The position numbers were made by a program, and so were the translations under genes. From Phycisphaerales bacterium (lineage in GTDB: Bacteria > Planctomycetota > Phycisphaerae > Phycisphaerales > UBA1924): 46,588 nt of DNA. The stretch covers positions 1 through 46,588 of the forward strand of contig JAJDDI010000002.1 of NCBI GenBank assembly GCA_029260375.1. Reading direction: 5' to 3'. The notes under the pieces were generated by a model. It saw nothing but the letters and a program-made list of their open reading frames with translations. It made no database searches and was not told where the DNA came from. This document shows, piece by piece, positions 30,908 through 38,176 of the stretch. Each line of letters begins with the position of its first letter. Position 1 is the first letter of the stretch.

Positions 30908-30935
30908 GCCCACCCGACAGCCCTGCCTCACCCGA

Positions 30936-30970
30936 GCCCGTGTCGCGGGGCGACACGGGCTTTCGTTTTT
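30936..30970 (+). terminator. Rho-independent terminator after rpmH
   Basis: Perfect 11-bp stem GCCCGTGTCGC / GCGACACGGGC with a GGG loop, followed by TTTCGTTTTT. Confidence 0.92.
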
Positions 30971-31557
30971 GAGACCAGCCAGGCAACCGGGACCGGGTCG
31001 GACCGGGACAGCCCCGAACCAGACCGGGCCAAGGCGAGCCGCGCACGAACATCCGGGTGAGGGTTGCGCGGTTTGGCGCGGGCACGACAGATCGCCCCGG
31101 CGCGTCGCGCTGCGGTGCGTGCGGCTTCGCGTGGGGTGCGCCGGTGCGCGTTACAACGGCGGCGTGATCGCGTTGTGGAAGACCCGGCAAGATGTAACGG
31201 TTGTAGCGGTGTGTGTGCGCGGGCTGGTGGGGCGAGCGCTGCGCAGACATCACGCGCGACGCCGGTAAAAACTGTTCGTTGCACCCGTCACCGGCGGCAC
31301 GTTCGAAAGAGTCGTGCCTTCCGTTGCAATCGTCGCCGGCGCGTGTCTTGTGTGGGTGGCCAGCGGGTTAGGAACCGCCGGCTCCCGACCGGGCGTGTGC
31401 CCGGCGGGGAGGAGAGATCGCTCGACGGGCCCCAATGGGCAACCCAGAAAGCGTGACACACAGTGAATCGGCCGAGGGGCCGGCGCGATCGGTGCAAACA
31501 CACCGGGGCGGCGGGTCCGGAGCCCGGGGCTATCGCCTCGTCAACTGGAGACAAGAC
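30971..31557. other. 587-nt gap before PEP-CTERM-like gene 1
   Basis: No supported gene. Reading frames here are Arg-rich and show no codon bias of real genes. The region may hold the promoter and a long leader of the gene at 31558. Two similar CACCGGCGGCACG/CGCCGGCGCG blocks and several small dyads are visible near 31280-31350, but no known riboswitch or structural RNA was recognised. Confidence 0.45.
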
Positions 31558-32172
31558 ATGAAGACTCTCGCAATCACCGCTCTCGCCGCCCTGACCATGG
31601 CCGCCGGTTCCGCCTCGGCCGACTACGTCCGCCCGGCCGTCCGCCTTGACGTCAACGGCGTCGTCAAGAGCACCGTCGTTGACATGGGCGAGGGCATCAA
31701 GACCATTGACGTGGGCGGCATCGACCACGTCAACCTTCAGGGCAGCAACTTCTCCCGCGTCATCGAGCTGGACATCGGCGCCGGCGACCTGGCCGTGGGC
31801 GGCATCGCCTGGGACCTCTGGGCCACCACGCCCAACCCGGACTACCTCGAGACCGCCCGCATCTCCATCGTCAACTCCGAGGGCAACGGCGTGACCTTCG
31901 CCCCCTTCAAGTTTGAAGAGGTCGATCGCGGCGAGGGCCAGAACTCCTACCACGCCGCGGGCGAGATCGACCTCAACCGCTACCTCCTGGGCTTCCCGGA
32001 GCGTGACGGCCTGCTCCGCATCGAGTTCCACCTGACCTCCAACCCGATCGCCGGCCCCGAGGTGACGTACCTCGACGACAGCACCCTCTCGATTGAAGTC
32101 GTCCCCGCCCCGGGCTCGATGGCCCTGCTGGGCATGGGCGGCGTGGCCGCGGCCCGTCGTCGTCGGCGCTAA
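31558..32172 (+). CDS. Secreted protein with PEP-CTERM-like tail, copy 1
   Basis: A 204-residue exported protein: signal peptide (residues ~1-21, ending GSASA), a beta-rich body, and a C-terminal sorting tail VPAPGSMALLGMGGVAAARRR (Pro-Ala-Pro, hydrophobic segment, Arg cluster). Exosortase-type enzymes process such tails in planctomycetes. The core SRVIELDIGAGDLAVGGIAWDL and the SNPIAGPE segment recur in the gene at 32493, and a GVGWDI version at 34291, so the three are paralogues. GGAG lies before the ATG. A strong terminator follows. Confidence 0.85.
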   Translation: MKTLAITALAALTMAAGSASADYVRPAVRLDVNGVVKSTVVDMGEGIKTIDVGGIDHVNLQGSNFSRVIELDIGAGDLAVGGIAWDLWATTPNPDYLETARISIVNSEGNGVTFAPFKFEEVDRGEGQNSYHAAGEIDLNRYLLGFPERDGLLRIEFHLTSNPIAGPEVTYLDDSTLSIEVVPAPGSMALLGMGGVAAARRRRR

Positions 32173-32210
32173 TCGCACTCGCTGACCACTCTCTCACGCT
32201 CTCTCGCAAC

Positions 32211-32244
32211 ACGCGGGACGGGGAAACCCGTCCCGCGTTTCTTT
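32211..32244 (+). terminator. Rho-independent terminator after PEP-CTERM-like gene 1
   Basis: Perfect 12-bp stem ACGCGGGACGGG / CCCGTCCCGCGT with a GAAA tetraloop (32211-32238), then TTCTTTG. Confidence 0.92.
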
Positions 32245-32292
32245 GTGCGCCGCATATTTCTGGGACTGAAATCGCTGGAGTGACTGGCACTT

Positions 32293-32307
32293 ACACGATC
32301 ATCGTGT
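32293..32307. promoter_or_regulatory. Perfect palindrome, candidate operator
   Basis: ACACGATcATCGTGT is a 15-bp palindrome with a central unpaired base. TGGCAC (32285-32290) precedes it and CTATTT (32308-32313) follows, which would make it the 17-bp spacer of a weak promoter. It lies 186 nt upstream of the gene at 32493, in an otherwise featureless 320-nt gap. Confidence 0.4.
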
Positions 32308-32492
32308 CTATTTGGGTTGCCTCGGGATGGACACCCCTGGGCGCCGGAATCGGGTGTGCAGGCCCGCTCCGGCCCGTTGCAGAAACAAGGCATGACCGTC
32401 CGGCAGATCCGGGGGGGTCCAGTTATGGGCCGCTGATCTGGATCGGTGTGCTGTAAGCGCGGCCTTTGGCCGCTGGACAGGAGTTGAGTGCC

Positions 32493-33092
32493 ATGAAGAT
32501 TGGAACAGGCCTCGCAGCCGCGATGATCGCGTGCTGTGGCGCTGCGGCGCAAGCCCAGATCAGTTCGGCCCAGGGGTTCAGCCTCGGGAGTACACCCGCC
32601 ACACTGTCGGCGCCCGAGGGCGCCGGAATGGTGAGCGTGGACGTCTCGAACATGGTCCACAACAACGTCCAGGGAAGCAGCTGGAACCGCTCGCTCTTCC
32701 TCGACGTTGGCGAGGGCCTTGGGGTCACCGGCATCGCGTGGGACCTGACGGGGACCTCGATTGACCCGATGCTGCTGAGCGATGTCTCGATCGGGATCTA
32801 CAACTCGCAGGGCAACGGCATCGTGCTCAACCCCTTCGAGAGCAACACGAGCGGGTTCGAGACCTCGACCCAGTCGCTCATGAGCCTGGTCGCGCTCAAT
32901 CATGATTTCGACATCGACGACGGTGAGCTGTACATCGAGTTCTTCCTGCCGTCCAACCCCATCGCGGGCCCCGAGGCGAGCTACGGCGTTGGCAGCATGC
33001 TCACGCTGGAGATCGCGCCGATCCCGGCGCCCGGCTCGCTGGCCCTCGGGATGGGCGCCCTGGCGCTCGGCGCCCGACGCCGGCGCTCGTAA
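32493..33092 (+). CDS. Secreted protein with PEP-CTERM-like tail, copy 2
   Basis: A 199-residue exported protein: signal peptide (to about residue 22, AQAQ), body, and tail IPAPGSLALGMGALALGARR plus a final RRS. It shares with copy 1 the core RSLFLDVGEGLGVTGIAWDL, the NSQGNGIVLNPF segment and SNPIAGPE, so it is a tandem paralogue. No catalytic motif; a structural or adhesive surface role is inferred. GGAG lies 10 nt before the ATG. Confidence 0.85.
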   Translation: MKIGTGLAAAMIACCGAAAQAQISSAQGFSLGSTPATLSAPEGAGMVSVDVSNMVHNNVQGSSWNRSLFLDVGEGLGVTGIAWDLTGTSIDPMLLSDVSIGIYNSQGNGIVLNPFESNTSGFETSTQSLMSLVALNHDFDIDDGELYIEFFLPSNPIAGPEASYGVGSMLTLEIAPIPAPGSLALGMGALALGARRRRS

Positions 33093-33115
33093 GCGAATCC
33101 AATCACCTCTTTCTG

Positions 33116-33152
33116 ACAGGCGCGAACCCGATGGGTTCGCGCCTGTTTCTTT
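33116..33152 (+). terminator. Rho-independent terminator after PEP-CTERM-like gene 2
   Basis: Perfect 14-bp stem ACAGGCGCGAACCC / GGGTTCGCGCCTGT with a GAT loop, followed by TTCTTT. Confidence 0.92.
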
Positions 33153-33294
33153 GGGCGCCACGGCCCGAGCACGCGGTTGAGCCGACGCTGGGCGAGGCGC
33201 CGCCCGAGTCCGAGCCCGTGATCCGCGGGGTGGGAACAAGATGCCATCCACCACAACCGACAGGGCGACGGCGCCCAAGCGGGCGGCGACGAGA

Positions 33295-33861
33295 TCAGCC
33301 CAGACCCAGCGGGACGGGCTGGGGACGCACGGCGTGGTTGGGCTGGAGGGCGATGCCCAAGGGGAGTCGCTTGCCGTCGGGCCCCTGTGGGGGGATGCCG
33401 TCCTCGTCGATGATGCGCTGAATCGCCATCACGCCCTCGAGCAGTTGCTCGGGGCGGGGGGGGCATCCGGGGACGTAGACATCCACGGGGATGAACTGGT
33501 CGCAGCCCTGGACGGTGGCGTAAGTATCGAACACGCCGCCGGTTGAGGCGCAGGCGCCCATAGAGATGACCCACTTGGGCTCGGCCATCTGCTCGTAGGT
33601 CCGCTGGAGCACGGGGAGCATCTTGACGGAGATGCGACCGGCGACGATGAGCAGATCGGCCTGGCGGGGGCTGAACCGCATGGCTTCGGCGCCGAAGCGG
33701 GCGATGTCGTACCGGCTGCAGGCGGTGGCCATGAGTTCGATGCCGCAGCACGCGGTCGCGAAGGGCATGGGCCAGAGGCTCGAACGCCTCGCCCAGTTCA
33801 CGACCCGCTTGAGCTGCGTGGTCAGGACCAGATCGGTTGAAAGCGCGGCTTCGACGCCCAT
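33295..33861 (-). CDS. nuoB: NADH-quinone oxidoreductase subunit B
   Basis: A 188-residue complex I subunit that carries iron-sulfur cluster N2, the last cluster before quinone. The four ligands are Cys38 and Cys39 (TACCGIE), Cys104 (MGACAS) and Cys133 (PGCPPRPE); the spacings of 65 and 29 residues match NuoB of E. coli. GGGAG precedes the ATG. It stands alone between two secreted-protein genes, about 10 kb from nuoM and nuoN and without nuoA or nuoC beside it. Confidence 0.95.
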   Translation of the reverse strand: MGVEAALSTDLVLTTQLKRVVNWARRSSLWPMPFATACCGIELMATACSRYDIARFGAEAMRFSPRQADLLIVAGRISVKMLPVLQRTYEQMAEPKWVISMGACASTGGVFDTYATVQGCDQFIPVDVYVPGCPPRPEQLLEGVMAIQRIIDEDGIPPQGPDGKRLPLGIALQPNHAVRPQPVPLGLG

Positions 33862-34290
33862 CGGAACTCCCTCTTGGATGGGGCTTTGAGCCCTCTGTGA
33901 GGGATGGTAGCCCAGGGTGGCGCTCGGCGGGAGTTCATCGCCCGGCGTTTGGTCCCAGGCAAGGACGGCGGGTTTCGTTCATGTTTCCGGACCCGATCAG
34001 AATGCAAATACACAATCTAGCCACCAAATTCGGATAGAAAGGGGCAATTGACCTTGACGACCGGAGGGCAGATCGAGGACACTGCAAGCCTCGTGGTCGT
34101 CGGCTTACCCCCTCGATTGCGGCTGCTTTGTGCGGGAGAGATCTGGCGTTCGCCTTGTCAGGCGGGCGTGGTTGAGAGAGGGATCGATCCCAGGAACTGT
34201 GTTGATCTGTACTGGTCCGGTGTGGCAAGACGCCGGGCTGGTGAGTGTTGTTTCTGAGAATCTGCCGCGAGGCAGAGGAGGGATTTAGAG
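33862..34290. other. 429-nt gap before PEP-CTERM-like gene 3
   Basis: No supported gene. The stretch 33985-34050 is AT-richer (aatacacaatctagccacc) and is the likeliest place for promoters of nuoB (minus) and of the gene at 34291 (plus). A GAGGCAGAGGAGGG ribosome site lies just before 34291. No known RNA motif was seen. Confidence 0.45.
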
Positions 34291-34929
34291 ATGAAGAGTC
34301 TGATTTCTGTGGCAGCGATCGCTGCTCTCGCTGGCGGCGCCAGCGCTGACGTGTTCTCGAGCATCCGTACGGCCAACGACTTCAAGACCGCGACGACCGC
34401 GGGTGACGTGTCCAGCTCCAGCGCCCGCGCTGGTGAGACCCGCACCTTCGATATCGGCCAGGTCGCGAGCTGGGACACCTTCGGTGACTCCAGCAACGTC
34501 GTCATGCTGGTTGATATGGCCGCCCTGTTCGGCCTGTCCTCGGGCAGCGCCATCGATCTGAACGGCGTTGGCTGGGATATCACGGTCGCGACCATCGGCG
34601 CCAGCTGGCTGTCCGAGGCTCGCATCGAGTTCACCGACTCGGGCGTCGCTGGCGGCTTCGGCCTCAGCGTCGGCGCCGGCAACGACTTCGCCGGTACCGC
34701 CAACTTCACCAGCGGCGGCATCGTCAAGCTCGCCGACGCCGGCCTGCCGGACCTGATCCTGTCCGACGGCATCCTCCGCCTCGAGTTCTGGGAGACCTTC
34801 GATGACGTCTCCGACGCCATCGACGCGAACCTGAGCGGCACGCTCACCCTGCAGTCCAGCGTCCCCGCTCCCAGCGGCGTCGCCCTGCTCGGCCTCGGTG
34901 GCCTCGTCGCCGCCCGTCGTCGTCGCTAA
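34291..34929 (+). CDS. Secreted protein with PEP-CTERM-like tail, copy 3
   Basis: A 212-residue exported protein: short signal peptide (to about residue 19, GASA), a Ser/Ala/Asp-rich beta body, and the tail VPAPSGVALLGLGGLVAARR plus R. The core AIDLNGVGWDITVATIGASW aligns with GIAWDL of the other two copies, but sequence divergence is larger. Codon use differs slightly (more T-ending codons), perhaps from high expression. A terminator follows at 34993. Confidence 0.82.
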   Translation: MKSLISVAAIAALAGGASADVFSSIRTANDFKTATTAGDVSSSSARAGETRTFDIGQVASWDTFGDSSNVVMLVDMAALFGLSSGSAIDLNGVGWDITVATIGASWLSEARIEFTDSGVAGGFGLSVGAGNDFAGTANFTSGGIVKLADAGLPDLILSDGILRLEFWETFDDVSDAIDANLSGTLTLQSSVPAPSGVALLGLGGLVAARRRR

Positions 34930-34992
34930 TCCGTCCTCGAGCCCTTGTAGGCTCATCAGGTATTCCTGACCCAAATCAGACATTCGTCTACG

Positions 34993-35024
34993 GCCACGCC
35001 CCGACGGGGGCGTGGCTTGTTTTT
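34993..35024 (+). terminator. Rho-independent terminator after PEP-CTERM-like gene 3
   Basis: 10-bp stem GCCACGCCCC / GGGGCGTGGC with a GACG loop, followed by TTGTTTTT. Confidence 0.9.
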
Positions 35025-35099
35025 GGACATGACTGACTTCCCATGAGCCGGCGCAGGGGCACACAGCCGGGCCCAAGACGCCCGGGCTCTTGGTGGTGA

Positions 35100-35519
35100 T
35101 CAGGCGCCGTTGATGGTGATCGCCTCGATCGCTCGGTCGAGGTCGTCCACGCACACGACCACGCGGGTCGGTGTCCCGTTCTGGCCCGGGCACAGGTAGA
35201 CGTACTTCACGTTCACCCGCGCGTCGGCCATCATCACGGAGAGATCTCGGACGGCGCCGGGGCGCTGATCGATCTCGATCGCGAGCACGGGCGTCTCCAC
35301 GACTGGCCCGACGCCAGACTCGACCAGCGACTCCATGACGCGGCGCAGCGACTCCTCGGGCTCGCCCACCATGCGGACGAGGCCCCGGTCGTTGTACTCG
35401 GTCACGGAGAGGCCCGAGACGTCCACGCCGGCAACGTCGGCGGCCTCAAGGAGGCCCGCCAGCTCGCCGGGGCGCTGGGCGAGGTAGATCGTGAACTCGG
35501 TCAGTCGGTCCGCTTTCAT
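35100..35519 (-). CDS. Tandem ACT-domain protein
   Basis: A 139-residue protein made of two ACT-like modules: LTEFTIYLAQRPGELAGLLE and ETPVLAIEIDQRPGAVRDLS, each followed by helix and strands. ACT domains bind amino acids and regulate enzymes; no enzyme is fused here. The protein could be a free regulatory subunit of amino acid metabolism. An in-frame ATG 30 nt upstream (35549) is an alternative start, but the ACT fold begins after 35519. It ends 61 nt... downstream of the YihY gene region on the same strand and may be in that operon. Confidence 0.8.
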   Translation of the reverse strand: MKADRLTEFTIYLAQRPGELAGLLEAADVAGVDVSGLSVTEYNDRGLVRMVGEPEESLRRVMESLVESGVGPVVETPVLAIEIDQRPGAVRDLSVMMADARVNVKYVYLCPGQNGTPTRVVVCVDDLDRAIEAITINGA

Positions 35520-35580
35520 CGGGACCGAGAGCGTAGGCGAGATGCCCACGCGTCGGCGGATTCCGCGGCTTGGGTTCCGG

Positions 35581-37062
35581 TCAGGCCACGCTCAGATCCG
35601 CGAGGGTCCGCTCGCCCAGGGCCTGGGTCCTGGCCCGGTCCAGCTCGCCGATCACGCCCTTGCCCTCGCCCGACCCGCAGAGGCGGACGCCCAGGGCCAG
35701 CACATCGGCGGCTCGGATGGCGCCCGGGGGGGCCGCCAGGGCGTAGCGGTCACCCGATCCGTCCTCGAGACGGTGGACCTGCCCGCCCTGGACCAGGGCC
35801 TCACAGAGGTCCTGAGCGTGCCTTGGCTCGATGCCGGTTGCCCGGGCGACCTCGCTGGCGCTGGGGGCCTTGGCCTGCTCGAATCGGGTGGCGATGAAGC
35901 GGGCGACGACGAGGATGGTGGCGGGATCGAGCAGCGCGGGCTCGTCCTCGTCGGGCGCCGCTGGCTCGCGGAGTTCGGAGAAGTTCTGCAGGGCGTAGGA
36001 GACCTGGAGCCCGAAGAGCACGATCAGCCACGTGACGTAGACCCACAGGAGGAACAGGGGGAGCAGGGCGATCGAGCCGTAGAACCGCGCGTAGCCGGCG
36101 GAGAACTCGACGTAGCGGGTGAACCCCCACTTGCCCAGCTCCCAGGCGATGGCGGCGAGGAAGGCGCCCACGAGGGCGGTGCGCACCTCAACACGGGCGT
36201 TGGGCACGGTGGTGTACATGATGAGCAGCAGAATCGTCGAGATGACGACGGTCACGCCGTAGCCCGCGAGCCCGAGGGCGATGGGGCTGGCGGAGTCACC
36301 GCCGAAGATCGCGGTGACCCACTCGGTGAAGCGCTGGCCGACCGAGAATGTCGCCATGAGCATGATGGACCCGAGGGTGAGCATGGTCCAATACAGGAGC
36401 AGGCGGTTGAGCCACCGGCGCCCGCGCGCGGCGCGATAGATCTGGTTGAACGAGCGCTCCATCTCGAGGAAAAGTGAGAGGGCGGCGTAGATGAAGACGC
36501 CCGCGGAGATGAAGCCGATCCATCCCCGGTTGAGCGCGCCCAGGCTCGAGGTCACGCGATCGACCAGGCCCGTGATCAGCTCGTCGAGCGCCTGGATGCC
36601 CTCCCCGACCGCTTCGAGCTCTGCCGCGGCAGGGTCGTCGGTCATGGCGCCATCGCCCGCGGGCGGCGTGGGCGTCTCGCCCGCGTCGGATGACGGCGCG
36701 ACGCGAACACCGGGCGCCTCGAGCTGCTCGGGGGAGACGGAGATCGTCTCGAAGCCGGCGTACTCGAGCAGGCGTGTGAAGCTCGTGCGGACCTGCTCGG
36801 GCTCGACGAAGCTGCTGGCGATCACCAGCACGATCGCGAGCACGGGGATGACGCTGAAGATGGTCCGGTACGCCAGGGCCGCGGCCATACGCGGCAGCTG
36901 CGAGCGGTAGAGCCCCCGGAGCCCGACGCGGATGACAGAAACCGTTCTCGTCAGCTCGTCGGCCTCGGGACCGCCAGACGTACTCGGCGGATCGGTCAAC
37001 GGCGCACCGGGCTGGTCGTTGCCGGACTCATTGGTGGTGCTGGGCGTGTCGGTCTCAGCCAT
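35581..37062 (-). CDS. YihY/virulence factor BrkB-family membrane protein
   Basis: A 493-residue inner-membrane protein. The YihY signature LPRMAAALAYRTIFSVIPVL occurs near residue 60, and about six helices are spread to residue ~350, including GWIGFISAGVFIYAALSLF and FNQIYRAARGRRW. An inserted Pro/Thr/Asp-rich loop (~115-145) is unusual. The C-terminal ~115 residues are soluble and contain a winged-helix-like part (SASEVARATGIEPRHAQDLC). Substrate unknown. Its start overlaps the 3' end of rluB by 8 nt, so the two are coupled. Confidence 0.82.
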   Translation of the reverse strand: MAETDTPSTTNESGNDQPGAPLTDPPSTSGGPEADELTRTVSVIRVGLRGLYRSQLPRMAAALAYRTIFSVIPVLAIVLVIASSFVEPEQVRTSFTRLLEYAGFETISVSPEQLEAPGVRVAPSSDAGETPTPPAGDGAMTDDPAAAELEAVGEGIQALDELITGLVDRVTSSLGALNRGWIGFISAGVFIYAALSLFLEMERSFNQIYRAARGRRWLNRLLLYWTMLTLGSIMLMATFSVGQRFTEWVTAIFGGDSASPIALGLAGYGVTVVISTILLLIMYTTVPNARVEVRTALVGAFLAAIAWELGKWGFTRYVEFSAGYARFYGSIALLPLFLLWVYVTWLIVLFGLQVSYALQNFSELREPAAPDEDEPALLDPATILVVARFIATRFEQAKAPSASEVARATGIEPRHAQDLCEALVQGGQVHRLEDGSGDRYALAAPPGAIRAADVLALGVRLCGSGEGKGVIGELDRARTQALGERTLADLSVA

Positions 37063-38080
37063 CGCCCCCCCGTGCGGGTTTGTTGGGGTTCGGGCGCCCG
37101 TGGGCGGCGTTCTTGACCGCCTTGCGTGAGAGCTGGGTCGGCGCCAGCTCTTCCTCGGCTTGCGGACGCCCCCGCTTGGACCCGGATGGGCGCTTTGCGG
37201 TCTTCTTGGGGGTATCCGGGGCTTTCTTCTTGGGCGTGGGATCCGTCCGGACCTCCTGTTCGCCGGTGGCGGAGGCCGCGGCGCGCCGGAGACCCTTGAT
37301 CTCCGCGGCGGTCAGCTCGCGCCAAGCGCCCCGGGCGACGCCCTTGAGGCGCAGCGGCCCGATGCCCGTGCGTTCGAGCGACTTCACGGGGAAGCCGACG
37401 GCAGCGAGCATGCGCCGAACCTGTCGGTTGCGCCCCTCACGCAGGGTCAGCTCCAGCGTGGTGCTGTCGCGTTCGCGCCGGAGCACGCTCAGCTCGATGT
37501 GCGCCGTGCGGGCGGCGCCGACAGTACGCCCCGCTTTGCGCTCGGCGAGGTAGATGCCGCGCTCGATCTCGTGGGCCGCGTCCTCGTCGAGGCTGCCCTT
37601 GACGACGACCTTGTACGTCTTGGGGGCTCCGTAGCGGGGGTGGGTGAGGCGGTTGGCCAGATCGCCGTCGTTGGTGAGCAGGACGAGGCCGACGGTGTCG
37701 TAGTCGAGGCGCCCGACGGGGAAGAGGCGGGCCTTGGCGGGGTGATCGACCAGATCGAGGACGGTGCGCCGGTCTGAGCCGGGCTCGTCGGCGGCGGAGG
37801 TGAGCGTGCGTGTGGGCTTGTTGAGCATCAGGTACAGGTGACGCTCGGGCTTGGGCAGGGGGCGCCCCTCGACGCAGATGCGGTCTTTCTGGGGGTCCAC
37901 CCAGGCGGGGAGATCGACGACGACGGAGCCGTTGACCTCGACGGCGCCGGCGCGGATCAGATCCTCGCAGGCGCGTCGGGAGGCGACGCCGGCGTCGGCC
38001 ATCACACGCTGGAGACGTTCGCCCCGGGAGGCGTCGCGCAAATCTCGCTGGGCCTCGGGCTGTCGTTTAGGTCGGGGCAT
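37055..38080 (-). CDS. rluB: RsuA/RluB-type rRNA pseudouridine synthase
   Basis: A 341-residue enzyme. An N-terminal S4 RNA-binding domain (ERLQRVMADAGVASRRACED) is followed by the catalytic domain with FPVGRLDYDTVGLVLLTNDG (catalytic Asp), PKTYKVVVKG and REGRNRQVRRMLAAVG. Family members modify 23S (RluB) or 16S (RsuA) rRNA; assignment to RluB is by overall look and is not certain. The last ~75 residues are a Lys/Pro-rich disordered tail. No ribosome site; TAGCAT ends 6 nt before the ATG, suggesting a leaderless message. Confidence 0.88.
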   Translation of the reverse strand: MPRPKRQPEAQRDLRDASRGERLQRVMADAGVASRRACEDLIRAGAVEVNGSVVVDLPAWVDPQKDRICVEGRPLPKPERHLYLMLNKPTRTLTSAADEPGSDRRTVLDLVDHPAKARLFPVGRLDYDTVGLVLLTNDGDLANRLTHPRYGAPKTYKVVVKGSLDEDAAHEIERGIYLAERKAGRTVGAARTAHIELSVLRRERDSTTLELTLREGRNRQVRRMLAAVGFPVKSLERTGIGPLRLKGVARGAWRELTAAEIKGLRRAAASATGEQEVRTDPTPKKKAPDTPKKTAKRPSGSKRGRPQAEEELAPTQLSRKAVKNAAHGRPNPNKPARGGDG

Positions 38081-38086
38081 GTGTGG

Positions 38087-38092
38087 ATGCTA
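38087..38092 (-). promoter_or_regulatory. -10 box 6 nt before the rluB start
   Basis: TAGCAT on the minus strand, then CCACAC and ATG. No ribosome site intervenes and no -35 is clear. Confidence 0.45.
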
Positions 38093-38176
38093 GGTCGGCG
38101 GGGCGGGGGCGCGGGCCTTGGGGTAAGATGCGGGAGATAGCGCGGCGCCACAATCTTTCTGCGGCATGGAGAGCCC

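Noticed and set aside
31064..31456. 130-codon open frame in the 587-nt gap
   Set aside because: Arg/Cys-rich translation with no codon bias and no ribosome site; treated as non-coding.
32285..32313. Sigma-54 promoter suggested by TGGCAC
   Set aside because: The matching -12 element (TTGC) is absent at the required spacing.
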